Notes: generated from the sequence alone by a model not told the origin. A DNA stretch of 64,000 nucleotides from Betaproteobacteria bacterium (GCA_028292405.1 JAQGMJ010000010.1:19242-83241), one strand, 5' to 3'; counted from the first letter of the stretch, positions 39,522-49,312 are shown. Numbers and translations are program-made.

Positions 39522-39544
39522 GGCGCATGTCCTGGACATGCGCC
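39522..39544 (+). other. 5' hairpin of the rtcB leader
   Basis: GGCGCATGT (39522-39530) and ACATGCGCC (39536-39544) form a 9-base stem with a 5-base loop, about 12 bases after the expected transcription start. Confidence 0.55.
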
Positions 39545-39588
39545 ACCACTCCCAAGCCGCCCGGCGGTGACTCAACGAATAAAGGAAA

Positions 39589-39725
39589 GGAAGCATGACG
39601 GCATCCCCGAGAACCCCGCGCTGAACTCCAAGGCTCCTGGCTTGGTGTTTGCGCAAGCAACCCCAAGCCTGGGCCCAAGTTCAGGCGGCCCGCGGCGATT
39701 CTTTTTCGCGGATGCCGTCTCTTCC
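39589..39725 (+). ncRNA. structured leader RNA upstream of rtcB (three-way junction)
   Basis: By eye this folds as an outer stem GGAAG/CTTCC (39589-39593 with 39721-39725) and a perfect 10-base stem GACGGCATCC/GGATGCCGTC (39597-39606 with 39710-39719). A long arm pairs 39616-39627 with 39678-39688 and 39632-39652 with 39657-39676, closed by a GCAA tetraloop at 39653-39656. A small hairpin pairs 39695-39698 with 39706-39709. The terminator follows directly. It may be a regulatory leader or a separate small RNA; no known family was recognised. Confidence 0.55.
39595..39624 (+). CDS. possible 9-residue leader peptide in front of rtcB
   Basis: The sequence AAAGGAAAGG (39581-39590) precedes an ATG at 39595 that opens a nine-codon ORF (MTASPRTPR) and a TGA. 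The purine-rich site is close to, and the ORF start is inside, the large stem of the leader, so translation and folding would compete. The peptide has three prolines/serines and two arginines but no run of one amino acid as in classical attenuation. Confidence 0.35.
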   Translation: MTASPRTPR

Positions 39726-39726
39726 A

Positions 39727-39753
39727 AGCCCTGGCTCACCCCAGGGCTTTTTT
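39727..39753 (+). terminator. intrinsic terminator in the rtcB leader
   Basis: AGCCCTGG (39727-39734) and CCAGGGCT (39741-39748) form an 8-base stem with a 6-base loop, followed by TTTTTT and CTTTTTG. It ends 24 bases before the rtcB ATG and so must be read through for rtcB expression. Confidence 0.8.
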
Positions 39754-39776
39754 CTTTTTGTTTTTGGAGTAATCGT

Positions 39777-40985
39777 ATGGGCATTCAACTGACCCTGAAC
39801 AAGGGCCGCGTGCCGGTAAAGGTGTGGACCGCAGATATCGAACACGAAGCGTTGCAGCAACTGATCAACGTCTCGCAACTGGAAATCGTGCATGGGCACA
39901 TCGCCGCCATGCCCGACGTGCACGCCGGCATCGGCGCGACCGTGGGCTCGGTGATCCCGACCAAGGGCGCGATCATCCCGGCGGCGGTGGGTGTGGACAT
40001 CGGCTGCGGCATGAACGCGGTGCGCACTTCGCTGAAAGCGGCGGACCTGCCGGACAACCTGCATCGCATCCGTTCGGCAATCGAGCAATCGGTGCCGGTC
40101 GGCTTTTCGCAGCACGAGTCGAACAAGGTGAAGGGTTCGCAGCACGGACGCAACGCGCGCGTTCTGGACCAGCGCCTGGACGACATCGTGGCCAAGCATC
40201 CGGGCCTGATGAAAATGCAAAAGCGTCTTTCGCAGACCTGGATCTGCCAGCTCGGCACGCTGGGCGGCGGCAATCACTTCATCGAGATCTGCCTGGACGA
40301 GGAAGGGTACGTGTGGGTGATGCTGCACTCGGGCTCGCGCGGCATCGGCAATGTGATGGGGCGCTACTTCATCGAAGCGGCAAAGAAGGACATGCGCGTC
40401 CACTGGATGAACCTGCCGGACCGCGACCTCTCGTATTTCCGCGAGGGCACGCAATGGTTCGACGACTATGTGGAAGCGGTGGAGTGGGCGCAGGATTACG
40501 CGCTGCTCAACCGCACCGAGATGATGCGCCTGGTCCTCGGGGTGCTCCGGGAGGAACTGCCGCGTTTTAGTCTCCTCGGCGAGGCGATCAACTGCCATCA
40601 CAACTACGTGTCGCAGGAGCACCATTTCGGCGAGCACCTGTTCGTCACCCGCAAGGGAGCGATCAGCGCGCGCGAAGGCCAGTTGGGCATCATCCCCGGC
40701 AGCATGGGGGCGAAGTCCTACATCGTGCGCGGCCTGGGCAATGCCGAGTCGCTGTGCTCGTGTTCGCACGGCGCGGGGCGCCGCATGAGCCGCAGCGCGG
40801 CCAAGCGAAAGTTCAGCCGCGAGGACCTGGAGGCGCAGACCGCCGGCGTCGAGTGCCGCAAGGACGGCGGGGTGATCGACGAGATTCCCGGCGCCTACAA
40901 GGACATCGACGTGGTGATGGCCAACCAGGAAGACCTGGTCGAAGTCGTGCATACCCTGAAACAAGTCGTTTGCATCAAGGGGTGA
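39777..40985 (+). CDS. rtcB: RtcB family RNA-splicing ligase
   Basis: The 402-residue Mn2+/GTP-dependent ligase joins RNA 3'-phosphate or 2',3'-cyclic phosphate ends to 5'-OH ends. C77 in VGVDIGCGMNAVRT is a metal ligand, GGGNHFIEI and HSGSRGIGN carry other ligands, and H331 in SHGAGRRMSRS is the guanylylated histidine. The start at 39777 is set by GGAG at 39766 and by homology; the frame stays open upstream through the leader. It is followed 4 bases later by a small basic protein gene. Neither rtcA, rtcR nor prfH is adjacent, so control differs from the sigma-54 RtcR system. Confidence 0.96.
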   Translation: MGIQLTLNKGRVPVKVWTADIEHEALQQLINVSQLEIVHGHIAAMPDVHAGIGATVGSVIPTKGAIIPAAVGVDIGCGMNAVRTSLKAADLPDNLHRIRSAIEQSVPVGFSQHESNKVKGSQHGRNARVLDQRLDDIVAKHPGLMKMQKRLSQTWICQLGTLGGGNHFIEICLDEEGYVWVMLHSGSRGIGNVMGRYFIEAAKKDMRVHWMNLPDRDLSYFREGTQWFDDYVEAVEWAQDYALLNRTEMMRLVLGVLREELPRFSLLGEAINCHHNYVSQEHHFGEHLFVTRKGAISAREGQLGIIPGSMGAKSYIVRGLGNAESLCSCSHGAGRRMSRSAAKRKFSREDLEAQTAGVECRKDGGVIDEIPGAYKDIDVVMANQEDLVEVVHTLKQVVCIKG

Positions 40986-40989
40986 GGCC

Positions 40990-41175
40990 ATGAAAACCAT
41001 GAACCCGATGCTGACCCACAAGGCGGCCAAGGCAATGAAACCGCGCAACCCCGTGCTGATCGCGCTGAAGAACAATCAGGGCGCGAGAGGCGCGGGGCCG
41101 CATGGAAAGAAGCAAGGCGCGCTGCGCCGGGCCGAGAAAATGGCGGTTCTGCGCGAGATCGCCGAATATCATTAG
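40990..41175 (+). CDS. small basic protein in operon with rtcB
   Basis: This 61-residue protein has 15 lysine/arginine residues, and the core PRNPVLIALKNNQGARGAGPHGKK followed by a helical ALRRAEKMAVLRE. The composition suggests RNA or ribosome binding, but no domain was recognised. It starts 4 bases after the rtcB stop with GGGGTGAGG as ribosome site and has host-like codon use, so it is a real gene and probably functions with RtcB. Confidence 0.75.
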   Translation: MKTMNPMLTHKAAKAMKPRNPVLIALKNNQGARGAGPHGKKQGALRRAEKMAVLREIAEYH

Positions 41176-41192
41176 TCTGGAGGTGATTCAGG

Positions 41193-41219
41193 AAAAGCCG
41201 GGTCTCCCGGCCTTTTTGT
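41193..41219. terminator. intrinsic terminator after the rtcB operon
   Basis: Stem GCCGGG/CCCGGC with a TCT loop, A-tract before and T-tract after, so it can work for the rtcB operon and for the convergent DUF1304 gene. Confidence 0.8.
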
Positions 41220-41233
41220 TTCCTGGCCCCGCT

Positions 41234-41593
41234 TCAGTACGCCAGCAGCACCAGGCCGAGCGCGATCGCTCCAGGGATCGCCTGGATGAACAATATTCTC
41301 CGGTTGGCGGTGGCCGCGCCGTAGACCCCGGCGACGACGATGCAGGAGAGGAAAAAGATCATCACCGGCACCCCGCCAGCCGGCCACGCCAGGCCCCAGA
41401 TCAGCCCGGCGGCGAGAAAGCCGTTGTACAGGCCCTGGTTGGCGGCCAGCGTCTTGCTGGCGGTGGCGAATTCCTGGGTCAGGCCGAAGGCGCGGCGGCC
41501 GCGCGGCTTGTCCCAGAGGAACATTTCAAGTACCAGGATGTAGATGTGCAGCAGGGCGATCAGGGCGACGGCGATGCTGGCGGCGGTTTTCAT
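41234..41593 (-). CDS. DUF1304 family membrane protein
   Basis: The 119-residue inner-membrane protein has four hydrophobic helices (about 5-22, 50-70, 75-92, 98-117) and the DUF1304 signature LHIYILVLEMFLWDKPRGRRAFG, with AANQGLYNGFLAAGL. Function is not known. It lies downstream of the tRNA-Gly gene on the same strand and converges on the rtcB operon. Confidence 0.88.
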   Translation of the reverse strand: MKTAASIAVALIALLHIYILVLEMFLWDKPRGRRAFGLTQEFATASKTLAANQGLYNGFLAAGLIWGLAWPAGGVPVMIFFLSCIVVAGVYGAATANRRILFIQAIPGAIALGLVLLAY

Positions 41594-41615
41594 TTTCTCG
41601 TGATCATGAAAATGC

Positions 41616-41689
41616 TGGAGCGGGTGAAGGGAATCGAACCCTCGTCGTAAGCTTGGGAAGCTTCTGCTCTACCATTGAGCTACACCCGC
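41616..41689 (-). tRNA. tRNA-Gly (anticodon CCC)
   Basis: The 74-base cloverleaf has a 7-base acceptor stem GCGGGTG/CACCCGC, D-arm GCTC/GAGC, anticodon loop TTCCCAA, T-arm GAGGG/CCCTT with TTCGATT, and an encoded CCA. It closely resembles E. coli glyU. The outermost pair of the anticodon stem (27-43) is a G-A mismatch. Confidence 0.96.
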
Positions 41690-41748
41690 ATGTGGCCGTG
41701 CGCTTTGTCCGCGCAGCCGAAGTCCATCGTCGGCTGCACAATTTTACC

Positions 41749-42588
41749 TCAGGTCTGGCGCGGGTTCGGGTCCGCTTCCGGCGGCGTCTGCTTGAGTTCG
41801 GCGAGCAGGCCGCGCGCCGCGGCCGGGTTGCGTTCCTTGGCGGCGCTGATGAAATAGATGTAGACCTCGCGTGCCTTGGCCTTTTTGCCGGCACCTTCAA
41901 CGCGTTTCAGATCATCCGGCTCCTCGCCGGCAGCCCAGCTTTGCGCGCGGGCGGCCCAGGTCTTCAGATCCTTTTTCGCGTAGCCGGTGGCGACGTCGGC
42001 TTGCGCGCGCATCAGGCGGGCGTAGATCAGGGGACCGGTGACGTCGGCGAAGGAGGGGTATTCGTCGGAGTCGGTGTACACAGTGGCCACATCATGCTTG
42101 CGTGCCAGCGCCAGGTACTCGGCGCACATGAAGCTCTCATGTCGCGCGTCGAGCACGTGGCGCAGGGCAACGCCTTCCTGTTTCGCCGGCAGCAGCTTGA
42201 AAAAGGCGCCGAGGTCGTCGGCATCGAACTTCTTGGTCGGCGCCAGTTGCCAGACGATGGGGCCGAGCTTGTCGCCCAGCTCGGTGATGCCGCTGCCGAG
42301 GAATTTTCCGACCGATTCGCCCGCCTCCGCCAGCACGCGGCGGTTGGTGGTGTAGCGCAGCGCCTTCATCGAGAAGACGAAGTCCTCCGGCGTCTCGTCG
42401 CGCCACTTGGCGTAGGTTGCGGGGCTCTGGGTGCGGTAGTAGGTGCCGTTGACCTCGATGGCGGTCAACTGACGGCTGGCGTATTGCAGCTGTTTGGTCT
42501 TGGCCAGCTTGTCGGGGTAGAAAGTCTCGCGCCAGGGGTCGTAGTCCCAGCCGCCGATGCCGACGCGAATACGGGTTGCTTTTGCCAT
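41749..42588 (-). CDS. DUF72 domain protein
   Basis: The 279-residue TIM-barrel-like protein has the DUF72 motifs IRVGIGGWDYDPWRETFYP at the start, EVNGTYYRTQSPATYAKW, FVFSMKALRY and LDARHESF. The function is not established; the family is often near DNA-repair or metabolic genes. The ATG at 42588 has an AAAGGTGC site and begins the conserved domain, so the in-frame ATG at 42621 is not used. It lies upstream of the tRNA gene. Confidence 0.9.
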   Translation of the reverse strand: MAKATRIRVGIGGWDYDPWRETFYPDKLAKTKQLQYASRQLTAIEVNGTYYRTQSPATYAKWRDETPEDFVFSMKALRYTTNRRVLAEAGESVGKFLGSGITELGDKLGPIVWQLAPTKKFDADDLGAFFKLLPAKQEGVALRHVLDARHESFMCAEYLALARKHDVATVYTDSDEYPSFADVTGPLIYARLMRAQADVATGYAKKDLKTWAARAQSWAAGEEPDDLKRVEGAGKKAKAREVYIYFISAAKERNPAAARGLLAELKQTPPEADPNPRQT

Positions 42589-42714
42589 GCTTTGCACCTT
42601 TCGGTTTTCCGTTACGCCCATTCTAAAGCAGGGATTATTTGACCTATGTCGGATCGCCCGTCTGCCCGATCCGATACACTATGGGCTCACGCAGCAAAAC
42701 CATCCTTTTTTCAA

Positions 42715-42918
42715 GTGATCGAACTCCTGGTCAACGGCGAATCCCGCCGCCTCGCCGCCCCCGCCACCGTAGCAGCGCTGCTGGAGCAGATGCAGCTCAT
42801 CGGCAAGCGCCTGGCGGTGGAGCGCAATGGCGAGATCGTGCCGAAAAGCCGCCATGCCGAGACCGCCCTTGCCAGCGGCGATCGCCTGGAAATCGTGGTG
42901 GCCGTGGGCGGCGGCTGA
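42715..42918 (+). CDS. thiS: sulfur carrier protein ThiS
   Basis: The 67-residue ubiquitin-like protein ends with GG, whose C-terminal carboxylate is adenylated and thiolated to bring sulfur to the thiazole. IELLVNGESRRL, the N-terminal strand, follows a GTG at 42715, which gives the normal length. An ATG at 42646 in the same frame would add 23 unrelated residues. No clear ribosome site precedes the GTG. It is followed by thiG 66 bases on. Confidence 0.9.
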   Translation: MIELLVNGESRRLAAPATVAALLEQMQLIGKRLAVERNGEIVPKSRHAETALASGDRLEIVVAVGGG

Positions 42919-42984
42919 CGCGCCGCAACAAGCAGGACCCCAATACACAACCCGCCGGATCAGTCGGCGGCACGAGGTGACGCA

Positions 42985-43794
42985 ATGGACATGCAACTGA
43001 AGGACAAACCCTTCGAAATCGCCGGCAAGGTGTACAGCTCGCGCCTGCTGGTGGGCACCGGCAAGTACAAGGACTTCGCCGAGACCCGCGCGGCGATCGA
43101 CGCCTCCGGCTCGCAGATCGTCACCGTCGCGGTGCGGCGCGTCAACATCGGCCAGACTGCCGGCGAGCCCTCGCTGCTGGACTTCCTGCCGCCCGCGCAA
43201 TTCACCATGCTGCCCAACACCGCCGGCTGCTACACCGCCGACGACGCCGTGCGCACCCTGCGCCTGGCGCGCGAACTGCTCGACGGCCACACCCTGGTGA
43301 AGCTGGAAGTGCTGGGCGACCCGCACACCCTCTACCCCAACATGATCGAGACCCTCGCCGCCGCCAAGACCCTGGTAGCCGACGGCTTTCACGTGATGGT
43401 CTATTGCAGCGACGACCCGATCATGGCCAAGCAACTGGAAGAGATCGGCTGCGTCGCCGTGATGCCGCTGGCCTCGCTGATCGGCTCGGGCATGGGCATC
43501 CTCAATCCGTGGAACCTGTCGCTGATCATCAAAAAGGCCAATGTGCCGGTGATCGTCGATGCCGGTGTCGGCACCGCGTCCGATGCGGCCATCGCGATGG
43601 AACTGGGCTGCGATGGCGTGCTGATGAACACCGCCATTGCCGCCGCCAAGAACCCCATCCTGATGGGCAGCGCCATGGGCAAGGCGGTGGTGGCCGGGCG
43701 CGAGGCTTTTCTCGCCGGGCGCATGCCGCGCAAGCTCTACTCCGCCACGCCCTCCTCGCCCACCAGCGGCATGATCGCCGCCAAGGGCGCGTAA
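42985..43794 (+). CDS. thiG: thiazole synthase
   Basis: The 269-residue TIM-barrel enzyme condenses 1-deoxyxylulose 5-phosphate, dehydroglycine and ThiS thiocarboxylate to the thiazole phosphate of thiamine. K106 in LVKLEVLGD forms the Schiff base. [13 protein letters not shown] and [11 protein letters not shown] bind phosphate. Usual partner genes thiO/thiH and thiE are not adjacent; thiC is 3.3 kb away on the other strand. Confidence 0.97.
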   Translation: MDMQLKDKPFEIAGKVYSSRLLVGTGKYKDFAETRAAIDASGSQIVTVAVRRVNIGQTAGEPSLLDFLPPAQFTMLPNTAGCYTADDAVRTLRLARELLDGHTLVKLEVLGDPHTLYPNMIETLAAAKTLVADGFHVMVYCSDDPIMAKQLEEIGCVAVMPLASLIGSGMGILNPWNLSLIIKKANVPVIVDAGVGTASDAAIAMELGCDGVLMNTAIAAAKNPILMGSAMGKAVVAGREAFLAGRMPRKLYSATPSSPTSGMIAAKGA

Positions 43795-43881
43795 AACGAC
43801 GCCCTCCCGCGCCATGGCGCCCCCGCACCGGGACGCCGGCGTTCCTTCGCACAGCGCGGCTTGGCCGTGCTTTTGGATCTG

Positions 43882-44634
43882 ATGCAAAACACTCCCGAGG
43901 GCGCCGCGCCGCAACCAGGCGACGGGCAGGCGGAAACCAAGCCGCGCCTGACCACCCAGTCGATCCGCAGCTTTGTGCTGCGCCAGGGCCGCATGTCGCC
44001 GGCGCAGACCCATGCGCTGGAAACTCTGCTGCCGGTTTACGGCATCCCCTACAAGGCCGAGCCGCTGGACCTGGCCGCCGCCTTCGGCCGCAGCGCGCCG
44101 ACCATCCTGGAAATCGGCTTCGGCATGGGCGAGACTTCGGCGCGCATCGCCGAGGCGGCGCCGGAGAAGAACTTCCTCGGGTTGGAAGTGCACGCCCCCG
44201 GGGTCGGCGCCCTGCTCAAGCTGATCGGCGCCGGGCAACTCACCAACCTGCGCATCATCCAGCACGACGCGGTGGAGGTGGCGCAGCAGATGATCGCCCC
44301 CGGCAGCCTGGCCGGCATCCACGTCTTTTTTCCCGACCCCTGGCCGAAGGCGCGGCATCACAAGCGGCGGCTGATCCAGCCCGCCTTCGTCAAGCTGCTG
44401 GCCTCGCGCCTGGCCCCCGGCGGCACCCTGCATTGTGCAACCGACTGGGAACATTACGCCCAGCAGATGCTCGAAGTGTTGTCCGCCGAGGCACAGCTGA
44501 GCAATACGGCAACAGATCCGGCGGCCGGCGGCTATGCCGAGCGCCCGGCCTATCGCCCGATCACCAAATTCGAAAACCGCGGCCTGAAACTCGGCCATGG
44601 CGTCTGGGATGTAGTATTCGCCCGCAAGCCCTGA
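43882..44634 (+). CDS. trmB: tRNA (guanine46-N7)-methyltransferase
   Basis: The 250-residue SAM-dependent enzyme methylates G46 in the variable loop of tRNAs. [12 protein letters not shown] is the SAM motif [21 protein letters not shown] is the TrmB signature with the catalytic aspartate, and the C-terminus reads [20 protein letters not shown] at 43861 would give 7 more residues; the ATG at 43882 is preferred. It lies 87 bases downstream of thiG in the same direction. Confidence 0.95.
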   Translation: MQNTPEGAAPQPGDGQAETKPRLTTQSIRSFVLRQGRMSPAQTHALETLLPVYGIPYKAEPLDLAAAFGRSAPTILEIGFGMGETSARIAEAAPEKNFLGLEVHAPGVGALLKLIGAGQLTNLRIIQHDAVEVAQQMIAPGSLAGIHVFFPDPWPKARHHKRRLIQPAFVKLLASRLAPGGTLHCATDWEHYAQQMLEVLSAEAQLSNTATDPAAGGYAERPAYRPITKFENRGLKLGHGVWDVVFARKP

Positions 44635-44664
44635 TTCACCTTCCCCCATCACCCTAGAGACAAT

Positions 44665-45264
44665 ATGAAAATTCTCCAACCGGCTTCCCTAGCCTTCCTG
44701 CTGGCGGCCTTGTTCGCCGCCGGCAGCGCGCAGGCGCAACTGAAGGTCCCGGCGCCCGCCCCCGGCGCGCCCCCGGCGGCCGCGCCCCAAGGCAATGTCG
44801 CCCAGCCCAACATGCCCGACCCGCTGACCAAGGAGTTCCACGCCTGCATCCAGAAGGTGCAGGATGCCTCCCAGGCGGCCAAGGCGCCGCCCGACCCGGT
44901 GGCCGCCACCGCCTGCTTCAATGGCGAAATCAAGCGCCAGGAAGGCAAGATCGCCAGCGGCACCCAGCGCGTCGACAAGGGCCTGAAGCCCGACGAGAAA
45001 AAGCGCCTGGACGACGCCAACGTCGCCTGGCGCCGCTTCCGCGACGTCGAATGCGCCTTCTTCGCCGAGCCCAAGGCCTCGCCGATCGAAGCCGCCAACA
45101 ACGCCCAGTGCATGCTCGACCGCACCATCAAACGCGCCCTCGACATGGAAGGCCTGGCCCTGGCGATCAACGAAAAAGGCATGGGGGCCGGCCCCGGCGC
45201 CCCGCCGCCTCCTGGCGCGCCAACGCCTGGCGCCGCTCCCGCGCCCGCACCGGCGAAGAAGTAA
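44665..45264 (+). CDS. secreted LprI-like (DUF1311) protein
   Basis: The 199-residue protein has a signal peptide (about residues 1-24, ending AQA), a proline/alanine-rich linker, a DUF1311/LprI-like helical domain (CFNGEIKRQEGKIASG ... WRRFRDVECAFF, with paired cysteines) and a proline-rich tail PPPPGAPTPGAAPAPAPAKK. The LprI family includes lysozyme inhibitors. It is probably periplasmic. It follows trmB by 30 bases and is closed by a terminator at 45292. Confidence 0.8.
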   Translation: MKILQPASLAFLLAALFAAGSAQAQLKVPAPAPGAPPAAAPQGNVAQPNMPDPLTKEFHACIQKVQDASQAAKAPPDPVAATACFNGEIKRQEGKIASGTQRVDKGLKPDEKKRLDDANVAWRRFRDVECAFFAEPKASPIEAANNAQCMLDRTIKRALDMEGLALAINEKGMGAGPGAPPPPGAPTPGAAPAPAPAKK

Positions 45265-45291
45265 GCGCCGGCAAGGTTTGAGCGTTTGACG

Positions 45292-45317
45292 AAGGGAGCC
45301 TGCGGGCTCCCTTTTTT
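45292..45317 (+). terminator. intrinsic terminator
   Basis: Stem AAGGGAGCC/GGCTCCCTT with a TGCG loop followed by six T. It terminates the trmB/LprI-like transcript. Confidence 0.9.
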
Positions 45318-45369
45318 ATTCCTTGTTGTTCTTCGACTGCCCCGCCACGCCCAGCGCCGGGGACAACCC

Positions 45370-46197
45370 TCAGGCCGCGTCGCTCCAGTCGACCCAGCCG
45401 AACAGTGCACTGGCCAGCACCACCAGGCCGAAGGCGATGCGGTACCAGGCGAAGGGCTTGAAGTCGTGGCCTGAGATGTAGCGGATCAGCCAGCGCACGC
45501 AGATGAAGGCGCTGACGAAAGCGGTAGCCGCGCCCACCAGCCACAGCCCCCAGTCGGCCGCCGCCAGCAGGTGGCGCTCCTTGTACAGCGAATAGAGAGT
45601 GGCCGCCACCAGCGTGGGCACGGCGAGGAAGAACGAGAACTCGGTGGCGGTCTTGCGCGACAGGCCGAACAGCATGCCGCCGATGATGGTGGAACCCGAG
45701 CGGCTCATGCCGGGGAACAAGCCGAAGCATTGGGCTAGCCCTAGTTTCAGCGCGTCCAGCGGCCGCATGTCGTCGACTTCCATCACGCGCGGGCGGCGCG
45801 GGTTGCGTTCCACCACCAGGATGATGATGCCGCCGATGATGAAGGCGAAGGCCACGGTGTAGGCGTTGAACAGGTGCGCCTTGATCGCCTTGTTGAACAA
45901 GAGGCCCAGCACCGCCAGCGGGATGAAGGCGATGGTGAGATTAAGCGCGAAGCGGTTCGCCAGGCGCTGCCGGCCCAGGCCGGTGAGCGCGCCGATGAAG
46001 CGGGCGCGGTATTCCCACACCACCGCCAGGATGGCCGCGCCCTGGATCACGATCTCGAACAACTTGGCCTTGTCGCCGGTGAAGCCGACCAGCTGGCCGG
46101 CGAGGATCAGGTGGCCGGTGGAGGAGACGGGAAGGAACTCGGTGAGACCTTCGACGATGCCGAGCAAAGCGGCTTTGAGCAGGAGCAGGGTATCCAT
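45370..46197 (-). CDS. uppP: undecaprenyl-diphosphatase
   Basis: The 275-residue inner-membrane enzyme (BacA type) recycles undecaprenyl pyrophosphate for peptidoglycan and O-antigen synthesis. [17 protein letters not shown] (residues 13-29) holds the catalytic glutamates and histidine; [13 protein letters not shown] is the second motif. It has about eight hydrophobic segments. It lies 117 bases downstream of the Cys-cluster gene on the same strand. Confidence 0.97.
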   Translation of the reverse strand: MDTLLLLKAALLGIVEGLTEFLPVSSTGHLILAGQLVGFTGDKAKLFEIVIQGAAILAVVWEYRARFIGALTGLGRQRLANRFALNLTIAFIPLAVLGLLFNKAIKAHLFNAYTVAFAFIIGGIIILVVERNPRRPRVMEVDDMRPLDALKLGLAQCFGLFPGMSRSGSTIIGGMLFGLSRKTATEFSFFLAVPTLVAATLYSLYKERHLLAAADWGLWLVGAATAFVSAFICVRWLIRYISGHDFKPFAWYRIAFGLVVLASALFGWVDWSDAA

Positions 46198-46313
46198 GGA
46201 GGCGAATTGTAGCGGTGAGTGGAAGGCGGGAAAGTGGGCGGGCGAACATTGCGACGGCGCATGATCGCCCGGGCCGATGTTAAGCCGATGTCAGGTCGGG
46301 GTTATACGCGGGG

Positions 46314-46565
46314 TCAGGCCGTGGCTTGCTCCAGGCGGCTGAGCCAGAGCATGGCCTGCGGCGCGCTGTCGCCGCACATCTCGGGAGCCGGCATCAGGCT
46401 GGCGCACACCGTCGGCCGCTCAGGAAGGCCGAAGATCATGCAGCCGTTGGCGGCGTCCAGTTGCACGCAACGCACCCCCGCCGGCTTGCCCAGCGGCATC
46501 CCGGGAATAGCGGAAGAGATCGAGGGAGCGATGCAGCAGGCACCGCAGCCGGAACGACAATTCAT
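46314..46565 (-). CDS. YkgJ family cysteine cluster protein
   Basis: The 83-residue protein begins [11 protein letters not shown], a CxxxCxxCC zinc or Fe-S cluster motif, followed by [20 protein letters not shown]. These match the YkgJ (CxxCxxCC) family of unknown function. It is short compared with other members (about 90-120). It is divergent from the small ORF at 46586 with only 20 bases between the two starts. Confidence 0.85.
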   Translation of the reverse strand: MNCRSGCGACCIAPSISSAIPGMPLGKPAGVRCVQLDAANGCMIFGLPERPTVCASLMPAPEMCGDSAPQAMLWLSRLEQATA

Positions 46566-46585
46566 TGATTTAAAAGGAAATTAAT

Positions 46586-46729
46586 ATGACAAAAATGAAC
46601 TTGTCGGAACTCTTCCTACACGAATACCGGTGTAGCTCTGATGTTGCGTTTTGGGAACGGGCCGCAAAATGCATCCCATCGAAAGAGCTTTACCGTACGC
46701 GACAGACCCTGCACCAACCACGCAACTAG
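46586..46729 (+). CDS. possible 47-residue small protein
   Basis: An ATG at 46586 preceded by AAAAGGAAATTAAT opens a 47-codon ORF (MTKMNLSELFLHEYRC ... LHQPRN). The middle has SDVAFWERAAKCIPSKELY. About half the third positions are G or C, below the host level, so it might be acquired or not coding. No family was recognised. It is followed 21 bases later by the 71-residue ORF. Confidence 0.4.
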   Translation: MTKMNLSELFLHEYRCSSDVAFWERAAKCIPSKELYRTRQTLHQPRN

Positions 46730-46750
46730 CAACGTAAGAGGAGAAATGCC

Positions 46751-46966
46751 ATGCAAGCCCAAGCACTGCAACCGAATCATTTCGCTCACCTGTTCGGCGG
46801 CATGGTGGTCGAAGACGCCCTGAAAAAAGCCGAAGGCTGGAACCTGAAAAGCCGCGTTTGCCACCCGCTGGATTGCCCGAACCGCAGCAAGCGTTCGGCC
46901 GACCTCGCCAAATTCGACGCTTCGATCGACAACGACCTCGACGAAGAAACGGCTGCCGAGGAATAA
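46751..46966 (+). CDS. small acidic hypothetical protein
   Basis: The 71-residue protein has a good AAGAGGAG ribosome site and host-like codon use. It has a segment VCHPLDCPNRSKRS with two cysteines and a histidine (possible metal site) and an acidic tail DNDLDEETAAEE. No family was recognised. It is possibly co-transcribed with the 47-residue ORF. A terminator at 47122 lies downstream, inside the 3' end of thiC. Confidence 0.6.
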   Translation: MQAQALQPNHFAHLFGGMVVEDALKKAEGWNLKSRVCHPLDCPNRSKRSADLAKFDASIDNDLDEETAAEE

Positions 46967-47016
46967 GCCCGTCATCCGACCTGGCCTGACCCCGTCAGCC
47001 GCAACACTCTACTCGC

Positions 47017-47064
47017 GTTGCATCCGGGCGCGCCGCCCAACACGGCGCGCCGCCTCCGGGCAAC
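47017..47064. repeat. imperfect inverted repeat
   Basis: GTTGC/GCAAC, CCGG/CCGG and GGCGCGCC/GGCGCGCC arms surround GCCCAACAC. It lies between the small acidic ORF and thiC and could form a stable RNA hairpin. Confidence 0.5.
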
Positions 47065-47119
47065 GCCACTGCCTGGTTTCCCCCGCAGTTCCCGGTTTGT
47101 CTCCTCTAGTTCGCTAGAT

Positions 47120-49102
<1,983 letters not shown>

Positions 49103-49104
49103 CT

Positions 49105-49198
49105 AACCTCGCTTCCCTGCGGCGGCATTATCCGCATCAGGTTCCAAGGGTTTTTCTCACCAAACGGCACACCGTGCCGCCGGACCCCCAGCGAAGTG
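49105..49198 (-). promoter_or_regulatory. TPP riboswitch (THI element) of thiC
   Basis: On the minus strand the sequence has the closing stem TCGCT/AGCGA, GGGGGTCC, a variable P3 arm, GGTGAGAA, then the conserved ACCCTTGGAACCTGAT and GGATAATGCCGCCGCAGGG. These are the hallmark P2-P5 core bases of TPP aptamers. It ends about 70 bases before the thiC ATG, so repression probably occurs at translation initiation or at an unseen terminator. Confidence 0.95.
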
Positions 49199-49201
49199 AG
49201 C

Positions 49202-49230
49202 AGGTTACGCGCAGCGACATGAATTTGCAA
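49202..49230 (-). promoter_or_regulatory. thiC promoter candidate
   Basis: On the minus strand TTGCAA (49230-49225) and TAACCT (49207-49202) are 17 bases apart. The predicted start near 49195 coincides with the first base of the TPP aptamer. A GCGACAT/ATGTCGC inverted repeat (49214-49236) overlaps it. Confidence 0.5.
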
Positions 49231-49292
49231 TGTCGCGGGTCGGCATGGGCTGGATTTGTGCGGCGCACAAGGATTCACGCCTAAAACCATAG

Positions 49293-49312
49293 AAAACCTG
49301 TGGTTTTTCGCG
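49293..49312 (+). repeat. direct repeat copy A
   Basis: AAAACCTGTGGTTTTTCGCG matches the copy at 49533-49552 at 18 or more of 20 bases. Confidence 0.45.

Noticed and set aside
39510..39777. rtcB leader as a known RNA (YrlA-type Y RNA, SRP RNA, retron msr/msd, hammerhead ribozyme)
   Set aside because: No Ro-protein gene, no SRP core sequence, no reverse transcriptase gene and no CTGATGA/GAAA hammerhead core were found.
42679..44679. Minus-strand ORF (666 codons) across thiS, thiG and trmB
   Set aside because: It is antisense to three recognised genes and shows only low-complexity sequence.
46616..46975. 119-codon minus-strand ORF opposite the small ORFs before thiC
   Set aside because: The opposite strand has better ribosome sites and codon use for 46751-46966.
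49105..49198. Unknown hairpin upstream of thiC
   Set aside because: It is explained by the well-known TPP riboswitch.
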